From positions 1 to 10,728 of the forward strand of contig JAGLUC010000147.1 in NCBI GenBank assembly GCA_023134955.1: a stretch of 10,728 nucleotides of DNA, written 5' to 3'. The notes under the pieces are model-generated. The model saw only the letters and a list, made by a program, of their open reading frames with translations. It was not told where the DNA came from and did no database searches. The stretch comes from Methylococcales bacterium. GTDB taxonomy: Bacteria > Pseudomonadota > Gammaproteobacteria > Methylococcales > Methylomonadaceae. The translations under genes were made by a program, and so were the position numbers. This document shows positions 1 through 8,002 of the stretch, piece by piece; position 1 is the first letter of the stretch; each line of letters opens with the position of its first letter.

Positions 1-1292
1 TGTGTTGGACCATCAGGCCCTACTAAACCCGCTCTATCTAAAGCAAACAACACATCTAAATCTTGTACTGCTACATCATGAATCAATTGGTCATAAGCGC
101 GTTGTAAAAAGGTGGAATAAATTGCAACAACTGGCTTAGCTCCTTGACAAGCTTGACCTGCCGCCAAGGTGACAGCATGTTGTTCAGCAATTGCTACATC
201 AAAATAGCGATCAGGGAAACGCTCAGAAAACTGCACTAAGCCAGAACCCTCACGCATAGCTGGGGTAATACCTAACAAACGAGAATCCTTCTCAGCCATA
301 TCGCATAACCAGCTGCCAAATACTTGGGTATAAGTTGGATGTGGGGAGGGAGCAGACTTAGGCAAAGAGTCTTTGCTAGGGTCAAAAGCTGGAACCCCAT
401 GATAAGCCAATGGGTCATTCTCAGCAGGTGCATAGCCTTTACCTTTCTTAGTTACAACATGTAAAAAGACAGGGCCTGATAAATCCTTAATATTATCCAA
501 GGTATCTACTAGCATATCAGTATCATGACCATCAATCGGGCCAATGTAATTAAAGCCCAGTTCTTCAAATAAAGTCCCTGGTACTATCATACCTTTTACA
601 TGTTCTTCAGTTTTTTTAGCCAACTCCCATACCGAAGGCATACTGCTCAAAACTTTTTTACTTTCTTCACGCATAGAGGAATAGAGTTTACTGGAAATAA
701 CCCGGGTAAAATAATTATTCATTGCCCCTACATTAGGCGAGATAGCCATGTCGTTATCATTTAAGATAACCAGCAGGTTTGCATCCAATGCTCCTGCATG
801 ATTCATTGCCTCAAATGCCATACCGCCCGTGATACTGCCGTCACCAATAATCGCTACCATGCGTTTATCTTCACCACGCAGTTGAGATGCAATTGCCATT
901 CCCAAAGCGGCACTAATCGAAGTGCTGGAATGACCAACACCAAAGGCATCATATTCACTTTCTTTACGATTAGGAAAAGCACAAATACCATTCTTAGCCC
1001 GAATGGTTGGCATTTTCTCTTTACGCCCGGTCAGAATCTTATGCGGATAAGCCTGATGCCCCACATCCCATACCAATTGATCTTCAGGGGTATTGAACAC
1101 ATAATGCAAAGCCACGGTCAGCTCCACAGTGCCTAAACCCGCAGAGAAATGGCCGCCAGACAGGCTGACGGTGTGAGTTAAATACTCACGTAACTCTTTT
1201 GATAAGTCTTTCAATTGCGCTTTATCAAGCTTACGTACATCAGCAGGTAGGTTGATATTATTTAGCAGTGGGTAGTCTTTTGATAATGTCAT
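1..1292 (-). CDS. dxs: 1-deoxy-D-xylulose-5-phosphate synthase, N-terminal 430 residues (cut by window edge)
   Basis: Dxs condenses pyruvate with glyceraldehyde 3-phosphate, using thiamine diphosphate, to give DXP, the first step of the MEP isoprenoid pathway in the cytoplasm. I translated the minus strand from ATG 1292-1290; the frame stays open to the left edge. Visible landmarks are SGGHFSAGLGTVELT near residue 46 (TPP-site His), the TPP motif GDG at 150-152 with EAMNHA from 161, FNYIGPIDGHD, the catalytic-Glu segment IAEQHA, and YSTFLQRAYDQ. The sequence ends at DRAGLVGPDGPT, just before the conserved His; about 190 C-terminal residues, including the transketolase C-terminal domain, lie outside the window. 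The start agrees with the E. coli protein as I recall it, with no gap. It lies 11 bases after the hpnO stop, with no clear Shine-Dalgarno, so it is probably the distal gene of the hopanoid operon. Truncation is due to the window, not a mutation. Confidence 0.97.
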   Translation of the reverse strand, partial: MTLSKDYPLLNNINLPADVRKLDKAQLKDLSKELREYLTHTVSLSGGHFSAGLGTVELTVALHYVFNTPEDQLVWDVGHQAYPHKILTGRKEKMPTIRAKNGICAFPNRKESEYDAFGVGHSSTSISAALGMAIASQLRGEDKRMVAIIGDGSITGGMAFEAMNHAGALDANLLVILNDNDMAISPNVGAMNNYFTRVISSKLYSSMREESKKVLSSMPSVWELAKKTEEHVKGMIVPGTLFEELGFNYIGPIDGHDTDMLVDTLDNIKDLSGPVFLHVVTKKGKGYAPAENDPLAYHGVPAFDPSKDSLPKSAPSPHPTYTQVFGSWLCDMAEKDSRLLGITPAMREGSGLVQFSERFPDRYFDVAIAEQHAVTLAAGQACQGAKPVVAIYSTFLQRAYDQLIHDVAVQDLDVLFALDRAGLVGPDGPT

Positions 1293-1303
1293 AATGTTAT
1301 GAA

Positions 1304-2692
1304 TTACTTGTTTTTATTTTTAATAGCATGGCTGGCAAGGTTTTTACCTAAGTCCCAAATTGAACCAGGTATTTGGTGAGTATCTCCAATAGCCTGATCA
1401 AAGGAGTTAACAATCCAGTCTCTGTCTTTCTGATTTAAATTTAATGGTGGTAGAAGTTTAACTACATTCATACCGTGACCCGCTACTTGAGTGAGTATGT
1501 GGTGCTCCTTGAATAATGGAATGGTGACCATTTGGCAGAATAGTCCTTTGTTTGCAGCTTCTAACATCGTCCAGGCCGCTTTTAACTTCAAGCTTTTTGG
1601 TGACTGAAATTCAACCGCAACCATTAAGCCTTTGCCACGCGCTTCTTTGAGGAATTCATATTGACTAGCCATAGTATTAATACTATCAATAATATCTGCA
1701 CCGACTTTTGCACTATTTTCGACTAGTTTTTCATCTTCCATAACTTGTAAAGTAGCGAGTCCTGCCGCCATTGCCATGTTGTTTTTAGAAAATGTAGAGC
1801 CATGTACAACGGCTCTATCCATGCGATTAAACACAGTATCCATGATTTTTTGTGTCATTGCCACTGCACCGACTGGAATAAAACCACCTGAAAGGGCTTT
1901 AGCCATTAAAATCATGTCAGGTTTAACATTCCAGTGGTCTATAGCCCAGAATTTACCCGTACGACCCAAACCTGTCTGAATTTCATCAGCAACAAATAAA
2001 GTGCCGTATTTTTTACATAGACGTTCTACTTCTGGTAGGTAGTTATCATCAGGGACATTAACACCTTTACCTTGAATAGGTTCAACAATAAATGCTGCAG
2101 CATCTTTACTGCTTAATGCCTTTTCCAGTGCATTCAGATCATTAAAAGGGATAGCATCACAATTCGGCAATAAGGGACCAAAGCCTTCTCTAAAAATTTC
2201 TTCACCATTTAAGGATAAAGAGCCTAATGTTAAACCGTGAAAACTATGTTCACAATGCACAATCCGTTTACGTTTAGTGGTGTAACGTGCAAATTTAATC
2301 GCCGCTTCAACCGCTTCTGTGCCTGAATTGCTGAAAAACATCTTATTGGTGTTTTCCGGGGTTGTTGCCAAAATTTTTTCAGCCAGCAATCCGCTTAATA
2401 AGGAAACATCCATTTGTACTAAATTGGGTAATTCCAGTGTTAATGTTTCTTGTAAGGCACTGATGATAGTAGGGTGGTTTCGTCCCACAGCAAAAACACC
2501 AAAGCCACTGAGCAAATCCAGGTATTCATTATTGTCTTCATCATAAAGATATTGTCCGAGTGCTTTTTTATAGTTTCTGTCATAACCAATAGTTCTTAAA
2601 ACTCTAACCATTTGATTATTTAAATGCTGCTCGTGCAAATCAAATTTTTTGTCAAAATTTTCAGAAAAAAGTTCGGCGATACTGAAAGTCAT
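1304..2692 (-). CDS. hpnO: HpnO-type class III PLP aminotransferase of hopanoid side-chain synthesis
   Basis: This 462-residue protein is a fold-type I, class III (acetylornithine/ornithine-like) aminotransferase. Visible motifs: SGTEA at 123-127 (cofactor phosphate region), HSFHG at 149-153, EPIQG at 204-208, DEIQTGLGRTG from 236 (Asp binding the pyridine nitrogen) and MAKALSGG with the Schiff-base Lys at 265. About 45 residues precede the core and a short lysine-rich tail ends it, as in a full-length enzyme. Family sequence alone would suggest ornithine or acetylornithine aminotransferase. Its place between hpnN and dxs in a hopanoid operon makes HpnO the better call, the enzyme required for aminobacteriohopanetriol and related amino-hopanoids in other bacteria. 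The amino donor and exact acceptor cannot be read from sequence. An AAGG ribosome site lies 6 bases before the ATG, and the hpnN stop is 12 bases upstream. Confidence 0.88.
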   Translation of the reverse strand: MTFSIAELFSENFDKKFDLHEQHLNNQMVRVLRTIGYDRNYKKALGQYLYDEDNNEYLDLLSGFGVFAVGRNHPTIISALQETLTLELPNLVQMDVSLLSGLLAEKILATTPENTNKMFFSNSGTEAVEAAIKFARYTTKRKRIVHCEHSFHGLTLGSLSLNGEEIFREGFGPLLPNCDAIPFNDLNALEKALSSKDAAAFIVEPIQGKGVNVPDDNYLPEVERLCKKYGTLFVADEIQTGLGRTGKFWAIDHWNVKPDMILMAKALSGGFIPVGAVAMTQKIMDTVFNRMDRAVVHGSTFSKNNMAMAAGLATLQVMEDEKLVENSAKVGADIIDSINTMASQYEFLKEARGKGLMVAVEFQSPKSLKLKAAWTMLEAANKGLFCQMVTIPLFKEHHILTQVAGHGMNVVKLLPPLNLNQKDRDWIVNSFDQAIGDTHQIPGSIWDLGKNLASHAIKNKNK

Positions 2693-2704
2693 AAAATACC
2701 TTGA

Positions 2705-5314
2705 TTAAATTCGTTTGCCATAAAAAGCGGGTAGTACTACAAGTGTACAGATTAATGTAAAGAAAATTCCAATAGCGAGTAATAATCCCATGCTGGCAGT
2801 TCCTAAGTGAGGGGTAAAGGCTAAACTACTAAAACTGCACATGGTAGTTAAAGAGCTAAAAAATACACCACGAGCGGTACTGCTTTGCAGGATTTCTTTG
2901 TTGCAAGAATGACCGGATCTCAGTCTGTGCATAATATGAATGCCGCTATCTACACCCATTCCCATCAATAGAGGTAGGGCTATAATATTGGCAAAATTAA
3001 AGGGGTTGTCTAGTAATACGTTAGTTGCAGCTGTTAATAGACCCGCTAATAATAAAGGGCCTATGACTAATAAGGTGCTTTTAAGGTTTTTAAGAAGGAT
3101 TAATAATAATATAAAAATAGCACCAATTGCACCTGAAAAAGCCTGGACAAATGCTTTTACAACGGCTTTACCCGATGCCTGGTCGGCAACGGGAAGTCCA
3201 GCAGAAGTAGGTGCTGCTTGTTGAACTTCTGCAACAAATTGCTTTAAATTTTCAATTTTATTTTGATCTTTTTCGGGTGAGATCAGTATTTTATAAAGTC
3301 CATTAGGACTAAGCCAGTGTGAGCTAATATAATCGGGTAAATCAGCTAATTGATAAGGCATCGCAGTTAAACTGGTTCGTAAACGGTTCATGGTAAATGG
3401 AAGCAAACTTAAAATGTTTTGTTCCAGTAGATGATAAGGCTCATCATTAACCGCTTCTGGCTTATTTAATAAAAGATTAATATTACTTTGTAATTGCTCT
3501 AACAAAGTTCTGGAAGCATTGATGGTGCTTTTTGCCAATGTATCTGAGATGGTTTGACTAAAGTTGCCAAGTGCCTGCTTAGGTTTGGTATTAATCAGTT
3601 TGCTATCAAAATTGTTGAATTGATTACCCAGAACAAGATCAAGTTGTTCGATAATATTAAGTTTTTTATCTTGATCATTTGCAACCATGTCATCTAAAAA
3701 AATGGCACTATGAACAGAGGGTAGTTGTTCCAGCTCATCAGCTAATTTCTTAGCCTCTTCAATACTATTTGCTAAAACAGACAGTGAAAAAGGTGAATCG
3801 GTTTGTGAAGCCAATAACTCTTTAATGGTAGAAACTGACTCGCTATTGGGATCCCTTAAATTAATCGGATTAGAATCAAATGTTAGTTGTGTTAGTAATG
3901 TGGCAGAGAGCAGGGCGAATATAACTGAATAGATTTTTACACGTGTTGAGTGATAAAACGGAAAGGTGGCAAGACTACCCAGTTTAAAAGTAGAGCGAAT
4001 TGGCTTTACATTTTTAATAGATAAAACAGTTAGTAATGCAGGTAATACAGTGACAGAAATAATCAGCCCAATAAACATACCGCCAGCAGAAATAATACCC
4101 AGCTCGGAAACACCCGCATAATCAGTAGGTATATAGGCTAAAAACCCAAGCGAGGTGGTGACCGTACATAAAAATATTGAGAAACCAACAGTATGGATAC
4201 TATCGCTTATCGCTTCTTGATTTTCCATGCCTTTAGCTCGACACTCTCTATAATGCAAGCAGATATGGATGGCGTAATCGACACCCAAACCAATATACAG
4301 GACGGCAAAGGCAATGGAAATCAAGTTAAGGTGACCAATGCTTAGTGTGGCGAAGCCAGCGGTTAATATTAAGCCTAGTAGTAATACGATAATGGTTGCT
4401 AAAAGTAGCTTGACTGAGCGTAATCCTATCCAAAGTGATGTGACAACTAATATTAAAGAAACGATACCAGATAGAATTGAGCCTTCGGCAACACTTTTTA
4501 ATTCTTGGTGCTCTAAAGCTATTTCACCCGTTATACGGATTCTAACGCCTGGCACATCCCTCATGATTTGAGACATTATTTTTCTTGCCTCAGTGAGTGA
4601 ATGCTCAGCTGCTATGATATTGCTGTAGTCCATGGCAGGTCTGGCTATAACCAGAGTGCGGTTGCTATCGGTATTGAGTTTGTCAGCCGCTAATAAATTT
4701 TGCCAGGACAGCCGATGAGGCTGGTTGTTTAGTTGATGTTTAATAGTATCATTGATTGCCGTTAATAAAGGATCCAGATCCATAGGTAATGTCTGGTCAC
4801 TATTATTTAATGCCTGAGTCATAATTTCAAGCAAGCCTTCCAGGTGATAATTTTGGGATAAATAACCAATAAACGGTTGAGCATCAGTGAGTTTATCGCT
4901 TAAATTTTCTAATTCTTCAACTTCAAGAAACAGTAAAGCTTGTTGCTTGAAAAAATCATTTTCAGTGGGGATATAAACCGAGCTAAATAACTTGGGGTGA
5001 GAGCGTAATTTATCGGCGAGTGTGCTGGCAGCTCGTGAGGTTTCTTCTGGTGTGAGTGCATCAACAACAAGAATGATAACACCTGCATCTTGTGGAAATT
5101 CAGCCTCAATACGCAAGCGATTTTTTTGGAAAGGTAAATCAGGGGAAAGCATTTCTGCTGTATTGGTATTAACGCCTAAATTTTGAATGGTGTAATGTAA
5201 ACTTGCCGCACTTAAAACTATGGTCAGTAATATTAAAGTCCATGGAAAGCGAAGAACTTGATTACCCCACCAGCATAAAAACCGATCAATTATTGATGAA
5301 GAAAGTACGTTCAT
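2705..5314 (-). CDS. hpnN: HpnN, hopanoid-associated RND (MMPL-type) inner-membrane transporter
   Basis: This is an 869-residue RND-superfamily protein with the internally duplicated MMPL layout. The first membrane helix is near 24-40. A periplasmic loop of about 230 residues follows, then a helix bundle at about 280-430. A second-half helix lies near 462-477, followed by another large periplasmic loop (480-720) and the last bundle (about 725-865). The two proton-relay helices are recognisable as GLGVDYAIH at 342-350 and GMGVDSGIH at 785-793, each with the key Asp (346 and 789). HpnN proteins carry hopanoids from the inner to the outer membrane. The start codon overlaps the hpnG stop in an ATGA junction and has no visible Shine-Dalgarno, so translation is probably coupled. 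The stop lies 12 bases before hpnO. A generic MMPL transporter would be the fallback call, but the setting strongly favours HpnN. Confidence 0.94.
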   Translation of the reverse strand: MNVLSSSIIDRFLCWWGNQVLRFPWTLILLTIVLSAASLHYTIQNLGVNTNTAEMLSPDLPFQKNRLRIEAEFPQDAGVIILVVDALTPEETSRAASTLADKLRSHPKLFSSVYIPTENDFFKQQALLFLEVEELENLSDKLTDAQPFIGYLSQNYHLEGLLEIMTQALNNSDQTLPMDLDPLLTAINDTIKHQLNNQPHRLSWQNLLAADKLNTDSNRTLVIARPAMDYSNIIAAEHSLTEARKIMSQIMRDVPGVRIRITGEIALEHQELKSVAEGSILSGIVSLILVVTSLWIGLRSVKLLLATIIVLLLGLILTAGFATLSIGHLNLISIAFAVLYIGLGVDYAIHICLHYRECRAKGMENQEAISDSIHTVGFSIFLCTVTTSLGFLAYIPTDYAGVSELGIISAGGMFIGLIISVTVLPALLTVLSIKNVKPIRSTFKLGSLATFPFYHSTRVKIYSVIFALLSATLLTQLTFDSNPINLRDPNSESVSTIKELLASQTDSPFSLSVLANSIEEAKKLADELEQLPSVHSAIFLDDMVANDQDKKLNIIEQLDLVLGNQFNNFDSKLINTKPKQALGNFSQTISDTLAKSTINASRTLLEQLQSNINLLLNKPEAVNDEPYHLLEQNILSLLPFTMNRLRTSLTAMPYQLADLPDYISSHWLSPNGLYKILISPEKDQNKIENLKQFVAEVQQAAPTSAGLPVADQASGKAVVKAFVQAFSGAIGAIFILLLILLKNLKSTLLVIGPLLLAGLLTAATNVLLDNPFNFANIIALPLLMGMGVDSGIHIMHRLRSGHSCNKEILQSSTARGVFFSSLTTMCSFSSLAFTPHLGTASMGLLLAIGIFFTLICTLVVLPAFYGKRI

Positions 5315-6072
5315 TGGGCGACTGTTTGTTGATTAAAACTGATTATTATATCAATTTGATTTGCAACCAATTTTAATTTATTTTTCGCGGCATTAAAGTG
5401 TAAACCCAGTTTAATTAAACTGGGTAGTTCAGCTGGATGAGTGAGCAAAAACCAAAGTAGTTTGCTTAATACAACATCACCTTGATTATTAAGAGAGTAG
5501 CTCACAGCTTTGGGTAAATCCATGGAAACGGGATCAGCAATGCTGCGTATTACCAGAATAGGGGTGTTGTGTTGTTTGGCTACTTTAGCAATAGCGATAC
5601 TTTCCATATCAAGTGCAATAGCTCCCGATTGTTGCTGAATAGCCTGTTTAGCAATACTTTCGGCCACAATTGTACTGCTTTCTGCCAGTACGCCCGTCAG
5701 CGGATTTAATGTTGATAATTGCTTGAGTGTGTATGTTAACCAGGGGTTTTCAATAGAAAACTGATTTTTATCTTCAGCTTGCAGGGTTTTAGGTAAGACA
5801 AGATCGCCTGGTTTTAATGCATGATCTAAAGCGGCTGCGCAACCCCAGCTAATTAGCCTTTCAGCACCTTGGTCAATTAATTGCCAGCTTGCTTTAGTAG
5901 CATTGACAGGCCCTGTACCAGAACATGACAGCAATATATTATCATTAATAAAAATGCATTCGCCTTTATTAATTTTCTTGTTTGTCAGGCTGCTTATTTC
6001 ATCAGGTAAGGCAATAATAATTCCAGTAATCACTAGTTTGCCAGTTCGTTTCGATAGCGGGCTAGAGCCCAT
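5311..6072 (-). CDS. hpnG: HpnG, hopanoid-associated nucleoside phosphorylase-like enzyme
   Basis: HpnG belongs to the purine nucleoside phosphorylase/MTA-nucleosidase superfamily and acts after HpnH by removing adenine from adenosylhopane. Visible motifs: CSGTGPVNA at 50-58 (glycine-rich phosphate/ribose region), SWGCAAALDHALKPGDLVLP at 75-94, ALDMES at 153-158 (ribose-binding Met-Glu) and RSIAD at 176-180 with the purine-side Asp. The length (253 residues, or 240 from the later start) is normal for the family. Two starts are possible. ATG 6072 overlaps the end of shc by 40 bases. GTG 6033-6031 shares one base with the shc stop (TAGTG) and begins at VITGIIIALPDE, where the conserved fold starts. 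Neither has a strong ribosome site. The stop overlaps the hpnN start by 4 bases. The C-terminal 45 residues or so are less recognisable. Confidence 0.92.
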   Translation of the reverse strand: MGSSPLSKRTGKLVITGIIIALPDEISSLTNKKINKGECIFINDNILLSCSGTGPVNATKASWQLIDQGAERLISWGCAAALDHALKPGDLVLPKTLQAEDKNQFSIENPWLTYTLKQLSTLNPLTGVLAESSTIVAESIAKQAIQQQSGAIALDMESIAIAKVAKQHNTPILVIRSIADPVSMDLPKAVSYSLNNQGDVVLSKLLWFLLTHPAELPSLIKLGLHFNAAKNKLKLVANQIDIIISFNQQTVAQ

Positions 6073-7988
6073 AATGGAAAGAACTTATCATAGCCATGAT
6101 ATTTCAAGAAAAAGACTTTAGGAAAACCTGGTGCTGTGAAACATGGGTCGTCCCAAACACCATCAGCTTGTTGTTTGCGTAGAATAAAATCAATGCCTGC
6201 TTTAACTTCGGCACAATGTGCTTCACCTGCTGCCATTAAACCCAGAACTGCCCAGGCTGTTTGAAATGAGGTGCTCATATGATATTGCCCACTAAACTTT
6301 TTAACATCATAATAACTTTCGTTGTCTTCACCCCACCCGCCATCTTCACGCTGTACAGATTTTAAATAGCTGGCTGCTCTGGTAAATAAGGGATCAGTTT
6401 TTGCAATATGTGTCTGCTCAAGACCTAAAAGTACAGACCAGGTACCATAAATATAGTTAGTACCCCAGCGCCCAAACCAGGAACCATCGTCTTCTTGTTC
6501 ACTACGAATGTAGTCAAGCGTGCGTTTTAAAGCAGGTAGGTATTCAGCATGATTTTGTGCGACTTTAGCTATCAACATGGCGCAACGAGCACTGACATCG
6601 GCAGTCGGTGGGTCTAATAATGCACCGTGATCAGCAAATGGAATTTCATCCAGGTAATAGTTGGTATTATCAACATCAAAAGCACCATAACCACCATTTT
6701 CTGATTGCATGCCTATAACCCAGCGAGTTGCTGTGTGAATTGACTCATCTAAATCTGCAACATTAGAATCTGCCATGGCAAAAGCAACAACAGCTGTATC
6801 ATCAACATCAGGATAGTGTGGATTTTCAAATTGAAATGCCCAGCCACCACCATCGACATCAGGTCTGGCAATTCGCCAGTCACCAGGTTCATCAGAAAGC
6901 TGTTTGCTTTTTAACCAGTCATAAGCACGAGACAATGATTCATAAGTGCCTTCTTTGTCTGCTTCTTGCAAAGCAAGTGCGGCTAATCCAGTATCCCAGA
7001 CAGGCGATAAACAAGGTTGGCAGTATGCATCATGTTCATTGATAACTAGAAGTTTATCAATAGCTTTGCGAGCGGTAACAACTTGCTCATGATCTTTAGG
7101 GTAGTCTAATAATAGCAAGGCTTCGTAAGCATTAACCATAGCAGGAAAAATCCCCCCTAAGCCATCTTCACCATTTAGGCGTTCTGTAAACCATTCGACT
7201 GCTTTAGCTAGTGCTTTTTGGTGAGTTTTATCTGAAATGAAAGGGCGAGTGGATCTTCCTAGTTTGTCTAGCACAAGAAAACATTTGTTGAGTAATGTGC
7301 GCTCAGGGAAGTAATGTTTTTCCTTGTCTGGATCGATAAGAAAAAGCTCGCGTACATTAATATTATGAGGGTTTTTTGCCTTTGCTTTTAGTGTGCAAAG
7401 AATAAATAAAGGAACCATAACTGTGCGTGACCAATAAGAGACTTTATCCAAATGAAATGGAAACCATTTGGGTAGTAGCATAATCTCAACAGGAATGTAT
7501 GGTACGCCTTTCCATGGAAGTTGTTCAAAAGTGGCTAAAGCAATACGAGTAAATACATTTGCCTTGGCTGCACCGCCCTGGCTAAGAATGTACTCACGTA
7601 TTTTTTTCATGTGTGGTGCATCAATTGAGTCACCAACCATTTTTAAGGCGTAATAAACTTTAATGCTACAGCTAATATCTCCTTTACCCCCTGTATATAA
7701 GGGATAAAAGCCTTGTTCTGATTGTCGTGATCTAAGGTAATTGGCTAGTTTTTGTTGTAATTCATCATTAATGTCATCAAGATAATGCATCATCATGATG
7801 TATTCAGCAGGAATGGTGCAGTCTGCCTCAAGTTCAAAAACCCAATAGCCCTCTTTGTCTTGTAAACTCAGTAGTTTTTCTTGAGCATTTTTAATAGCAG
7901 CATCAAGTTTATTTTTGCTATCTTTCACATCCGTTGAGCGGCTGGTTATTTGACGGCTATCCATAGTTTGATTAGATTCATTAAACAT
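6033..7988 (-). CDS. shc: Squalene-hopene cyclase
   Basis: Shc folds squalene into hopene/hopanol at the cytoplasmic membrane, the committed ring-forming step. With the start chosen here the protein has 651 residues, usual for bacterial cyclases. The protonating motif DVDDTA is at 394-399. Several QW repeats are visible: QDKEGYW at 43, QSENGGYGAF at 428, QEDDGSW at 498, QREDGGWGED at 546 and QQADGVWDD at 606. The frame also has an upstream ATG at 8027 inside the squalene synthase gene. I prefer ATG 7988-7986 because a full AAGGAG lies 8 bases before it and the 13 extra residues look unconserved. The gene begins 13 bases after the squalene synthase stop and ends inside the 5' part of hpnG. No key residue is missing. 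The gene is also called hpnF. Confidence 0.97.
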   Translation of the reverse strand: MFNESNQTMDSRQITSRSTDVKDSKNKLDAAIKNAQEKLLSLQDKEGYWVFELEADCTIPAEYIMMMHYLDDINDELQQKLANYLRSRQSEQGFYPLYTGGKGDISCSIKVYYALKMVGDSIDAPHMKKIREYILSQGGAAKANVFTRIALATFEQLPWKGVPYIPVEIMLLPKWFPFHLDKVSYWSRTVMVPLFILCTLKAKAKNPHNINVRELFLIDPDKEKHYFPERTLLNKCFLVLDKLGRSTRPFISDKTHQKALAKAVEWFTERLNGEDGLGGIFPAMVNAYEALLLLDYPKDHEQVVTARKAIDKLLVINEHDAYCQPCLSPVWDTGLAALALQEADKEGTYESLSRAYDWLKSKQLSDEPGDWRIARPDVDGGGWAFQFENPHYPDVDDTAVVAFAMADSNVADLDESIHTATRWVIGMQSENGGYGAFDVDNTNYYLDEIPFADHGALLDPPTADVSARCAMLIAKVAQNHAEYLPALKRTLDYIRSEQEDDGSWFGRWGTNYIYGTWSVLLGLEQTHIAKTDPLFTRAASYLKSVQREDGGWGEDNESYYDVKKFSGQYHMSTSFQTAWAVLGLMAAGEAHCAEVKAGIDFILRKQQADGVWDDPCFTAPGFPKVFFLKYHGYDKFFPLWALARYRNELAN

Positions 7989-7996
7989 AGAGGGTG

Positions 7997-8002
7997 CTCC
8001 TT
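7997..8002 (-). promoter_or_regulatory. Shine-Dalgarno AAGGAG that fixes the shc start
   Basis: On the minus strand the squalene synthase stop runs straight into the ribosome site (TGAAGGAG), with the final A of the stop serving as the first A of AAGGAG. Eight bases separate it from ATG 7988. It is among the strongest ribosome sites seen in this operon and argues for the 651-residue form of Shc over the longer 664-residue form. The arrangement also suggests that ribosomes ending on squalene synthase can restart on shc. Confidence 0.85.

Noticed and set aside
798..1136. 112-codon plus-strand frame opposite dxs
   Set aside because: It is antisense to strongly conserved dxs sequence, including the TPP motif, and has no ribosome site or family resemblance.
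1..1292. dxs as a pseudogene because it lacks the C-terminal domain
   Set aside because: The frame is intact to the window edge; the missing part is due to where the window was cut.
2940..3224. 94-codon plus-strand frame opposite hpnN
   Set aside because: It mirrors the second membrane-domain region of HpnN and has no independent coding evidence.
4909..5109. 66-codon minus-strand frame within hpnN
   Set aside because: It is an alternative frame inside a continuous RND coding region, so it is not evidence for a frameshift or separate gene.
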